Assembly (NCBI GenBank): GCA_030431635.1
Contig: JAUIIL010000004.1
Span: 62,001 to 126,000, forward strand
Direction: 5' to 3'
DNA: 64,000 bases
DNA from: Bacteriovoracia bacterium
GTDB taxonomy: Bacteria; Bdellovibrionota; Bacteriovoracia; Bacteriovoracales; Bacteriovoracaceae
Part shown: in pieces, positions 53,775 to 60,878 of the stretch
How positions within the stretch are numbered: position 1 is the first letter of the stretch
Layout of the letters: each line of letters opens with the position of its first letter
The notes under the pieces: model-generated
Databases searched by the model: none
Told to the model about the DNA's origin: nothing
The model's input: the letters and a program-made list of their open reading frames with translations, nothing else
Translations under genes and position numbers: made by a program

Positions 53775-54587
53775 CTAGGTGTCACGTATTTGAGAGGAGG
53801 AGAGTCCTTCAAAAACGTGGTGGCCCAGCTCTTTGATGATAAGTTGAGGGTTTATTTTCTTGTATTTATCAATTTGAGCGCTCTGAAGCTCTTTGTCGGT
53901 TTCTCTGGAGACAACAAAAATTTGCTCGAGTAATCCAATAAGCTCCTCTGCGTTTTTCCAGCTCTCAAGGCCAACAAAAGAGTCATGGCCAAGTAACAGA
54001 GAAAGGCCCACATTTTTTTGTTTAATAGGGCGTAGCCAATCCACTGTCGCTCTTCTTTCTTCAGAACCCCAAAAACCAGGAAAAAGACGAATTTGAGGAA
54101 AAGTTTTTTGAACATAGAGCATTTTTTTGAAATTTTCCCAAAGCTTAGGATTGGGTGCCTCTTTTTGGGGATTAAGATCAGCAACAACAACGAGAGAATC
54201 TTTTTGAGGGCAAAGCTCTATACAAGCTTCATGCCCAGCATGCCAAGGATTAAAACTCCCTCCATAAAAAAGAAGAGATTCTTTAGGAAGGCAGAGAAAT
54301 TCAGAAAAGACTTCTCCTACTTTAGGAATAAATGTGGGCATAAATTCATAAAGACTTCCAAGTGAGAGGAAAACCTTTTTGGCCATTTCATCTCCTAGTC
54401 TTAAAAAAAGAAAGGATTGAAACTTAAACCCAGGTAGATGAACAGATCTATCATTAGTAAAAGTTAAAGCAAACTCATTATTCACAATCACGTGAGGAAG
54501 TTCAGGTGTTAAATCAGGAATTTCTCCAGCTGAATTACTTAAAAGAAGAGCCGAATCATGAGGAGAATAAATAATAATATGCTTCAT
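53775..54587 (-). CDS. Nucleotidyltransferase, NadD-like, with N-terminal extension
   Basis: Adenylyltransferase-type protein of 270 residues. After an unfamiliar N-terminal part (about residues 1-95) comes the HxGH class core: FYGGSFNPWHAGHEA near residue 107, then VVADLNPQKEAPNP, and at the very end a LSSSQIRDT motif equivalent to the ISSTxIR of NadD. It stops right after that motif, lacking the final helices of standard NadD. The start overlaps the sfsA stop (ATGA). Likely substrate nicotinate mononucleotide, by class only; other nucleotidyl-transfer activities are possible. Confidence 0.72.
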   Translation of the reverse strand: MKHIIIYSPHDSALLLSNSAGEIPDLTPELPHVIVNNEFALTFTNDRSVHLPGFKFQSFLFLRLGDEMAKKVFLSLGSLYEFMPTFIPKVGEVFSEFLCLPKESLLFYGGSFNPWHAGHEACIELCPQKDSLVVVADLNPQKEAPNPKLWENFKKMLYVQKTFPQIRLFPGFWGSEERRATVDWLRPIKQKNVGLSLLLGHDSFVGLESWKNAEELIGLLEQIFVVSRETDKELQSAQIDKYKKINPQLIIKELGHHVFEGLSSSQIRDT

Positions 54588-55279
54588 TCAAAAACCAGTG
54601 GAATTCTTTTGTTCACTATAATTTCGTTTTCATTCATTTTACATTGATAAGGAAGAATCTCAACTCCAATCTCTTGGGCCTCTTTGAGTAAGAGGGCGTA
54701 TTCGGGATCAATTTCATATGCTGGAGCAAATTTATCGACATCTTCTCGTTGAATAATGAAAAGCATCACGGCCCGAATGCCTTGTTCTTTAAGGTTGATA
54801 AGTTCACATAAATGTTTTTGTCCTCTCTCACTAACTGAGTCTGGGAAGCGTGCCAGTCCATCACTGTCTTTAAGGGTGACATTCTTTACTTCAACAAAAC
54901 ATTTATCACCATTTTTTTCGAGCAGGATATCAATACGACTTTCTCCGACATCAACTTCTCTCTTAAGAGAGGTATAGCCTTTTAGTTCAGGAATAATTTC
55001 TTTTTCTATAGCTTCTTGAGCGAGTGAGTTAGGTCTTGCAGTATTGACACCAATCCAAGTGAGACCGTTATGAGTTAGTTCAAGAGAGTAGGCGAGTTTA
55101 CGTTTAGGATTACTGCTTTTAGAAAGACTTACTTTCCAACCTGGTTCCCAACAACTTTTCATACTTCCCGTGTTGGCCGTATGAGCAGTGATTACTTCTC
55201 CGTTTTCAAGTTCGATATCACAGAGAAATCTTTTGTAGCGTTTGTGAATAATACCTTTTACAGGTGGAGGAAGTTGCAT
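54584..55279 (-). CDS. sfsA: SfsA family protein (DNA/RNA nuclease-like)
   Basis: 231 residues matching SfsA in length and pattern: KRYKRFLCDIELENGE at the N-terminus (OB-fold-like), AHTANTGSM, YSLELTHNGLTWIGVNTARPN, and the nuclease-like core IDILLEKNGDKCFVEVKNVTL (PD-(D/E)xK-like Asp, Glu, Lys), ending with FPDSVSERGQKHL. Named for sugar-fermentation stimulation but the fold resembles restriction-type nucleases; exact role unclear. Overlaps the NadD-like gene by 4 bases. Transcription would start inside the inverted repeat at 55335-55399. Confidence 0.95.
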   Translation of the reverse strand: MQLPPPVKGIIHKRYKRFLCDIELENGEVITAHTANTGSMKSCWEPGWKVSLSKSSNPKRKLAYSLELTHNGLTWIGVNTARPNSLAQEAIEKEIIPELKGYTSLKREVDVGESRIDILLEKNGDKCFVEVKNVTLKDSDGLARFPDSVSERGQKHLCELINLKEQGIRAVMLFIIQREDVDKFAPAYEIDPEYALLLKEAQEIGVEILPYQCKMNENEIIVNKRIPLVFE

Positions 55280-55334
55280 TAATACCTCATCGTTTTAGTC
55301 AGAGCTAATGTACAAAGAGAGCTTTTTTAAGTCA

Positions 55335-55399
55335 AACTTGACAGTTTCTTACTTTAATTCTGATAAAAACTTAAAGTAAGAAACTGTAAGTTGTGTCAA
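55335..55399. promoter_or_regulatory. Facing divergent promoters under a long inverted repeat
   Basis: Perfect 17-bp inverted repeat (55341-55357 with 55371-55387), extended by 5 more bp with one bulged G (55335-55339 with 55388-55392). Each outer flank holds TTGACA: plus strand 55338-55343 with GATAAA after 18 bases (55362-55367), and minus strand 55399-55394 with TTTAAG after 18 bases. The two promoters overlap. Confidence 0.5.
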
Positions 55400-55466
55400 A
55401 TCCTATTATCCCATTGAATATTAATAAGATCTTAATTTTATCCACATAATTGGAAAAGGATTTCCG

Positions 55467-56354
55467 ATGAAAACAATCTTAATGCTTTCTCTCGTTCTTT
55501 TTTCTCTGAGTGCTTTCTCGGAGACTTATGATGTTAATCTTCCACTTGTTATCTATGGAGAAGATGATAGACACGATGGAATTGCTTATGCGGATCCTGT
55601 CTTTGTAAGACTTGCTGATTCAACAGCAGGGATGATTTCTCCAGCAAACCTTAAATACTCAGGAGACACAGTTGAAATTGATGCTTCTTCTTTTCAAAGA
55701 AGAATGGGGATGTGTGCTTCAGAAAGATTTTCTCAGCAACCAGCAGCAGCTAATTGCTCTGGGTTTCTTGTAGGAAAAGATCTTCTGGTGACAGCAGGGC
55801 ATTGTATTGAAAGTCAGTTGGATTGTGACTCTTACTTATGGGTTTTTAATTATGAAATGAATCGGAGAGGCTCAAATAAAATTGCACTTAAAACAAGTGA
55901 TGTTTACAAGTGTTCTGAAATTATTGAAAGGAAACTTGTTGGAGTTGAAGGAGCACAAAACGACTACGCTCTTATCCGTCTTGAAAGAGAAGTGAAGGGT
56001 GTGAAGCCTTTAAAAATTAGACAAGAGAGCGATGGAGAATTACAAGTTGGTGAGGAATTGGTTGTTATTGGACATCCAAGTGGGTTACCGACAAAAATTA
56101 CTGATGGGGCGATTGTGAGAAGTAGAAGTGAGAAGTTTTTCTCAGCGAATCTTGATACCTATGGTGGAAATTCAGGTTCGGCCGTTTTTAATGGAAGAAG
56201 TGGCTTAGTAGAGGGGATACTCGTTCGTGGTGCTAGAGACTATATTTGGGATTACCAAGAAAATTGCCGAGTCTCTAATATAGTGGCCGATGACTTTGGT
56301 GGTGGAGAAGAAGTTACCTATATTACCAATATTGATTTCCTTAAAAATCTCTAA
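55467..56354 (+). CDS. Exported trypsin-like serine protease
   Basis: Secreted endopeptidase of the S1 chymotrypsin/V8-like fold. 295 residues with signal peptide MKTILMLSLVLFSLSAFS. Catalytic triad in order: TAGHC (His near 112), NDYAL (Asp near 166) and GGNSGSAV (Ser near 236). Two Cys pairs are suggested (CASERFS with NCSGFLV; TAGHCIE with DCDSY). GGAT-type Shine-Dalgarno (AAAGGATTT) 5 bases before ATG. A strong terminator follows, so it is a single-gene unit with its own promoter in the inverted-repeat region. In a predatory lineage a secreted prey-digesting role is plausible but not shown. Confidence 0.9.
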   Translation: MKTILMLSLVLFSLSAFSETYDVNLPLVIYGEDDRHDGIAYADPVFVRLADSTAGMISPANLKYSGDTVEIDASSFQRRMGMCASERFSQQPAAANCSGFLVGKDLLVTAGHCIESQLDCDSYLWVFNYEMNRRGSNKIALKTSDVYKCSEIIERKLVGVEGAQNDYALIRLEREVKGVKPLKIRQESDGELQVGEELVVIGHPSGLPTKITDGAIVRSRSEKFFSANLDTYGGNSGSAVFNGRSGLVEGILVRGARDYIWDYQENCRVSNIVADDFGGGEEVTYITNIDFLKNL

Positions 56355-56375
56355 AAAATATAAAAGTAACAGCAA

Positions 56376-56403
56376 AAAAGCCCCTCATTGAGGGGCTTTT
56401 TTT
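56376..56403 (+). terminator. Intrinsic terminator after the serine protease gene
   Basis: GCCCCTCA/TGAGGGGC hairpin with a T-run of 8 after it. Confidence 0.9.
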
Positions 56404-56785
56404 TAGGATATGTTTAGGAGTCAGCTCTTAAAAGAGAGTGAGGAGGTACCCTCTTTACACCGTTATTCCTAATCGAAACTTCTTTTTGATAAGCAACCGC
56501 GATGCCATTTTCTCTCTTTTGCAAAAAGTCATTTTCTATCTTATGGTTATCATAGAAGATTTTAGGTAAATTTTCTTTCAAGCGCAAAGAAAGAACTATT
56601 AATCTGGTTGAAACAGTGTCATAATGTCCCCGCAATTCATTGAAATAACAAGGAATTGAATGTCCCTAGGGACAAAATGACCCTGTTTTTTCGATGCTTG
56701 AGTAAAACGCTAAAGCTTTTAATCAAGCATACCGATAATAATTTTGAATAAGTATTAATTTTAACTTCAAAAGAAGGAGAGCTGT
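56404..56785. promoter_or_regulatory. About 380-base regulatory gap before gltA
   Basis: The stretch has no convincing gene. It holds a 14-base perfect palindrome TGTCCCTAGGGACA (56661-56674), three AATG(T/A)CCC repeats (56623, 56659, 56676), a CAATTC...GAATTG repeat (56633-56658), a long hairpin (56694-56730), a possible -10 GATAAT (56734-56739) without a good -35, and GAAGGAG before the ATG. This looks like a multi-site operator region. Confidence 0.55.
56694..56730 (+). promoter_or_regulatory. Long hairpin upstream of gltA
   Basis: ATGCTTGA with TCAAGCAT (8 bp), one mismatch, then TAAAA with TTTTA. No T-run follows, so it is not a plain terminator. Confidence 0.45.
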
Positions 56786-58081
56786 ATGTCTAAAACAGCA
56801 AAGTTAATTTTAGAATCAGGTGAATATGAGTTTCCTGTTATAGAAGGAACTGAAGGTGAGAAGGCCATTGATATTTCTAAACTTCGCTCTGATACAGGCT
56901 ATATCACTTTGGACAATGGGTACGGTAACACGGGGTCATGTACTTCTGATGTAACTTTTCTCAATGGAGAAAAAGGAATTTTAAAATATAGAGGAATTCC
57001 TATTGAACAGTTAGCTGAAAAATCAAACTTTATTGAAGTTTCTTATCTCCTTATTAATGGAAAGTTGCCGAATGAAGGAGAATTAAAGAGTTTTGAAGAA
57101 AAAATTAAGAGTGCGAAAGAACTCCCTGAGGGAATTCATAATATCATCAAACAATTTCCACGAGATGCACATCCCATGGGAGTTATGGCCGCAGCAACGG
57201 CTGCTTTATCTGGTTTCTATCCAGAGCTGTTGGATCAGGACCTAAGCGATGAGAAGAAAGAGAGAATTATCCCTCAACTTCTAGGACAAATGAAGGCCAT
57301 GGCCACAGCTTTTTACAGACACTCAAGAGAGAAGGGATTTGTTAAGAAAAATGCCTCACTCGATTACTGTTCTGATTTTATTAATATGATGTTTAATGAA
57401 GGGGAAGATAATCTTGAACAAGCGGTTGACCCTGCGGTTGCTCAAGCTTTAGACGTTCTTCTTATTCTTCATGCTGATCATGAACAAAACTGCTCAGCTT
57501 CATCAGTACGAATGATTGGCTCATCTAAGGCCAATCTTTTTGCAACAATTTCTGGTGGTATCGATGCTCTTTGGGGACCTCTTCATGGTGGGGCCAACCA
57601 AGCAGTTATTGAAATGCTAGATGCGATTAATAAAGATGGAGGAGGCTATAAGAAGTTTCTTGATAAGGCCAAAGATAAAGACGATCCTTTTAGACTAATG
57701 GGATTTGGTCACCGTGTGTATAAGAACTTCGATCCGAGAGCAAAGATTATTAAAAAGGCATGCGATACAGTTCTAGAGAAGCTTGGAATAGATGATCCGG
57801 TACTTGATATCGCGAAGGGACTTGAAGCGGAAGCTCTTAAAGACCCGTATTTTGTAGAAAGAAAACTCTATCCTAACGTAGACTTCTACTCCGGGATTAT
57901 TTATAGGGCCCTTGGAATTCCTACTAACATGTTTACCGTTATGTTTGTTTTAGGACGCCTACCAGGGTGGATTGCTCAATGGAAAGAGATGATAGAGTCT
58001 CCTGCTATGAAGATTTGTAGACCACGTCAAATCTTTACCGGTGAAACTAAAGGCGAATATATCGAATTAAAGAAACGCTAA
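56786..58081 (+). CDS. gltA: Citrate synthase
   Basis: Condenses oxaloacetate and acetyl-CoA to citrate, first TCA-cycle step; cytoplasmic. 431 residues, the type II (hexameric, NADH-sensitive) length. Motifs: PHGGANQAVIE-type region LHGGANQAV (catalytic His near 268), GFGHRVYKNFDPRAK (catalytic His near 310) and NVDFYSGIIY (catalytic Asp near 367). Strong GAAGGAGAGC ribosome site. Single-gene unit with a long, structured upstream region and a hairpin terminator immediately downstream, so it is probably regulated. Confidence 0.98.
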   Translation: MSKTAKLILESGEYEFPVIEGTEGEKAIDISKLRSDTGYITLDNGYGNTGSCTSDVTFLNGEKGILKYRGIPIEQLAEKSNFIEVSYLLINGKLPNEGELKSFEEKIKSAKELPEGIHNIIKQFPRDAHPMGVMAAATAALSGFYPELLDQDLSDEKKERIIPQLLGQMKAMATAFYRHSREKGFVKKNASLDYCSDFINMMFNEGEDNLEQAVDPAVAQALDVLLILHADHEQNCSASSVRMIGSSKANLFATISGGIDALWGPLHGGANQAVIEMLDAINKDGGGYKKFLDKAKDKDDPFRLMGFGHRVYKNFDPRAKIIKKACDTVLEKLGIDDPVLDIAKGLEAEALKDPYFVERKLYPNVDFYSGIIYRALGIPTNMFTVMFVLGRLPGWIAQWKEMIESPAMKICRPRQIFTGETKGEYIELKKR

Positions 58082-58083
58082 AT

Positions 58084-58112
58084 AAAAGGGCCCTTAACTG
58101 GGCCCTTACTTT
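58084..58112 (+). terminator. Intrinsic terminator after gltA, abutting the next start codon
   Basis: AAGGGCCC/GGGCCCTT 8-bp stem, six-base loop, then TACTTTTT that runs into the ATG of the next gene at 58115. Confidence 0.85.
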
Positions 58113-58114
58113 TT

Positions 58115-59104
58115 ATGCAAATAGATCTTCAAAAACTTTTTCAAATCGCTCCTTATCAGTTTCGAAATGAAGCGGAGTTCTTAAAGTGCGTTTTAGAGCT
58201 CAAAGAACTCTTTAATCTTAAAAGAGAAAATATTACTCAATATGTGCTTGATGAAAAACAGGTGAGTGCTTACCTAGGATTTTATTTCTCAACTTATTTA
58301 CCTAAAATGAGAGTGTGTTGGGATTTATTAGGTGAAGATTTTGAAAAACATCTTAATGACCTGGCCCTTATTGATGTTGGTGCGGGTCCAGGGACACTAT
58401 TTTGTGCTCTCAGTGAAAGAATAAAAAATCATGAGTTAGTTGCTATTGAAAGTGCCCAGGCAATGATTCAAGTGGGACGTCAGTGTGCTGAAGTTTTTGG
58501 CCTTAAAGTTGGATGGAATAAAAGTCCTTCAAGAAAAAGAGTAGGACTTTTTTTTACTCACTCTCTTAATGAAATGGGTGTTCATGAGGCTGTCGAATAT
58601 GTTGATGCTTATAATCCAGAACAAATCATAGTGATAGAGCCAGGAACAAAAGAGTCATTTCAAAAAGTATTAGATTTTAGAGAACAGATGATTCAAAGAA
58701 ATTTTGTTATTAATTATCCTTGTCAGACTGAGTCTAATTGCCCCGTGGCTAATCAAGATGATTGGTGTCATCAAATTATTAAGGTTAAACAAACTGATGA
58801 ATTAGAGAGAATTTGTCAAAAACTTAAAATTGATAGAAGAATTCAGCCGGTCACTCTTCATTGGTATTCAAAGCGAAAAGAAGAGCAGAAATCAATAATT
58901 TTTCGAGTTCATAAGGAAACGAAATTTAGTTTTGAGTGGGATATTTGCCAAAATAATAATATTCAAAAAATCCAAATAATGAAAAAGGATTATTCTAAAA
59001 AGTTACAAAAAGAATTAGGCTCTTATACTCCAGGACAGAAAATTCAATTTGAAGTAGTGAAAGAGTTTCAAGGAGTAAAAAGAATAAAAGTTCTACTTCC
59101 TTAA
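58115..59104 (+). CDS. Rsm22-like SAM methyltransferase with a cluster of Cys (Fe-S type)
   Basis: Class I methyltransferase related to the Rsm22/METTL17 family that binds the small ribosomal subunit. 329 residues: motif I LIDVGAGPGTLFCAL near residue 88, then four Cys in the family spacing: PCQTESNCP (203, 209), DDWCH (218) and WDICQNN (278). In that family such Cys hold a 4Fe-4S cluster. ATG at 58115 is the only plausible start (next Met is about 69 residues in) but it follows directly after the gltA terminator T-run, with no ribosome site. Function, ribosome assembly or rRNA methylation, is inferred. The 3' end overlaps the next gene by 12 bases. Confidence 0.82.
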   Translation: MQIDLQKLFQIAPYQFRNEAEFLKCVLELKELFNLKRENITQYVLDEKQVSAYLGFYFSTYLPKMRVCWDLLGEDFEKHLNDLALIDVGAGPGTLFCALSERIKNHELVAIESAQAMIQVGRQCAEVFGLKVGWNKSPSRKRVGLFFTHSLNEMGVHEAVEYVDAYNPEQIIVIEPGTKESFQKVLDFREQMIQRNFVINYPCQTESNCPVANQDDWCHQIIKVKQTDELERICQKLKIDRRIQPVTLHWYSKRKEEQKSIIFRVHKETKFSFEWDICQNNNIQKIQIMKKDYSKKLQKELGSYTPGQKIQFEVVKEFQGVKRIKVLLP

Positions 59105-59509
59105 GCTTAAGGCCAGTTGAACAAAGTCACCAGGTCTGGCCTTCGTTTTTTCTCTAACTTTGTGAGCAGAAAAGTTGATTTCCACCTCATAATCATCAAG
59201 TTTTAAATCAGGAAAATGAAACTCACCATCCTGAGTCAGAGTCAGAGTTTTTAGAACTTCTCCGTCAAGATAAAGAGAGACTTTGGCCCCATTACAACTA
59301 CTTCCTTTGTATTCACATTTTCCGCTAATGGTATTAGCTTGCTTGGCCTCGCCTTTTTTAATACGAAAAAGGGCGTTAGCAACATATATGGGAGCAGTTA
59401 AAACATTTCTTTTTTCAAAGCTACTTAACTCTTCACCTTTTTCTTGAGAAAAAATTGGAAGAGAAATCAAAAATAAAAAAAAGAAAGACTTATTTAAATT
59501 TAATTTCAT
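59093..59509 (-). CDS. Small exported beta-sandwich protein (carboxypeptidase-regulatory-like)
   Basis: 138 residues with signal peptide MKLNLNKSFFFLFLISLPIFS. The mature part has a Cys pair (GKCEYKGSSCNGAKV) and a transthyretin-like strand pattern: VSLYLDGEVLKTLTL, GEFHFPDLKLDDYEVEI. Small folds of this kind are common as carbohydrate- or peptide-binding envelope modules. The ATG at 59509 has GAGG 7 bases upstream and lies inside the 3' end of the MscS gene (20-base overlap), so it is translationally linked to it. The ATG about 200 bases upstream lies inside the MscS frame and was rejected. Confidence 0.72.
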   Translation of the reverse strand: MKLNLNKSFFFLFLISLPIFSQEKGEELSSFEKRNVLTAPIYVANALFRIKKGEAKQANTISGKCEYKGSSCNGAKVSLYLDGEVLKTLTLTQDGEFHFPDLKLDDYEVEINFSAHKVREKTKARPGDFVQLALSLRK

Positions 59510-60743
59510 CTGTATCCTCGATGATTTGCGAGCTTCTTGGTTCAGCTGCTGTATAGGGTTTTTGAAGAATTTCTTGGGCCGTATTTTTTCCAAAATCGTA
59601 GAACTCTCTTGGCTCTTGTGCTCTGAGCTCTTCATTAACTTTCTTCTCTTCACTGTAGAGGTGAATTGTTTGAGTGGGGAAAGCAAAATCAATCCCCATG
59701 GAATTTCCAAGCCTTAAGACATCAAGTAAAAAGCGGTGTCTTTCGGCATTCTCAGTTGCAGCGTCCGGAACTTCCCAAAACATGTGGACTAAAATATCAA
59801 GAGAAGAAGCGGAAAAATTATTAAAATAAACGTTAAAATAGTCTTTTCTTGTGTACTTGTGACTTAAAATAATTTTTCTAATTCCTTCACAGAAGGCTTC
59901 GATCTTAGAAGCAGGAGTATCGTATTGAACACCAAGAAAAATTCGCATTCTTCTGTATTTTCTTTTCGCGTAATTCTCAATATGAGTATTAGTGAGATTA
60001 CTATTAGGAATAGAGATAAGAGAATCATAAAAAGTTCTAACCCGAGTACTTCTAAAACCGACTTGCTCAACTGTTCCTTCTACTCCACTACTTAAAGTAA
60101 TCCAATCACCAACATCAAAAGGACGATCGAGAACAATCATAAGTGAACCGAAGAGATTTGAAAGAGTATCTTTAGCGGCTAAAGCAAAAGCTAAACCTCC
60201 AATCCCAAGACCAGCGATAATGTTTTTCACATCAATGGTAAGACTGTGAGCAATAAAGAGAAGTCCAATACAGAAAATAAAGACTTTCGCACTTTTACTT
60301 ATAAGAGGAACAAGAATATCATCAAATTTTGTCCTGGTTTTTCTGGCCTTGGAAGCAAAATAGAGTTCAAAAATACCTGCTACTGCAATAGATACCCATG
60401 TTCCAGAAATTCCAAGGGCGATATAACAGATGCGCTCGATAACATCGTTTGTTTGTTCGTTAAATCCAATAAGATTATGCAGAAGGTAGAGAAGGAGTGC
60501 AAAACTAAAATAACCAAGAGGTCTTGAGAAAGTTTTCTGTTGTTCTTCTTTTATTTGAAGTTTAAGGAGTTTCAAAAATTTAGTGGTGACATAACTTTCA
60601 AGAATAATTCTCACTATCTTACTGATAGCTAAACTCAAAACGCATAAGACAAGGAGAGTTGCCCACATATAAAGAGGGTGGACAAAGAGTTTTTGGTGAA
60701 AAACAGCTGGCAGAGAAGAAATAAAATCAAGTTTACTTAGCAT
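59490..60743 (-). CDS. MscS-family mechanosensitive channel, YnaI/YbdG-like size
   Basis: 417 residues. About five hydrophobic segments precede the MscS core: pore helix GLGIGGLAFALAAKDTLSNLFGS, beta domain DRPFDVGDWITL, VEGTVEQVGFRSTRVRTF and IPNSNLTNTHIENY. The C-terminal tail is Glu/Lys-rich (YSEEKKVNEELRAQEPREF). Larger than plain MscS and nearer the YbdG/YnaI class with extra helices. AAGGA stands 8 bases upstream of ATG. Together with the small exported gene it forms a two-gene unit. Confidence 0.92.
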   Translation of the reverse strand: MLSKLDFISSLPAVFHQKLFVHPLYMWATLLVLCVLSLAISKIVRIILESYVTTKFLKLLKLQIKEEQQKTFSRPLGYFSFALLLYLLHNLIGFNEQTNDVIERICYIALGISGTWVSIAVAGIFELYFASKARKTRTKFDDILVPLISKSAKVFIFCIGLLFIAHSLTIDVKNIIAGLGIGGLAFALAAKDTLSNLFGSLMIVLDRPFDVGDWITLSSGVEGTVEQVGFRSTRVRTFYDSLISIPNSNLTNTHIENYAKRKYRRMRIFLGVQYDTPASKIEAFCEGIRKIILSHKYTRKDYFNVYFNNFSASSLDILVHMFWEVPDAATENAERHRFLLDVLRLGNSMGIDFAFPTQTIHLYSEEKKVNEELRAQEPREFYDFGKNTAQEILQKPYTAAEPRSSQIIEDTDEIKFK

Positions 60744-60805
60744 CGTAATAGTCCTTATGAATTTTTCTTCATACTAAGGCCTAAATTAAGCTTTGTCAGC
60801 CCAAC

Positions 60806-60833
60806 CTTGACACCATACAAATCACCCCCATCT
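60806..60833 (+). promoter_or_regulatory. Sigma32 (heat-shock)-type promoter of the ClpB-like gene
   Basis: CTTGAC (60806-60811), 14-base spacer, CCCCATCT (60826-60833). This matches the sigma32 consensus CTTGAA - N13-15 - CCCCATNT with one -35 change. Transcription would start near 60840. Confidence 0.65.
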
Positions 60834-60878
60834 TAAGATTAAGAAGAGGTAAAAACCTTACTTGAAAAGGAGTTAAGT

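Noticed and set aside
56414-56635. A 73-codon minus-strand open frame in the gltA upstream gap
   Set aside because: No ribosome site, no sensible hydrophobic or domain pattern, and it lies over the operator-like repeats; best seen as chance.
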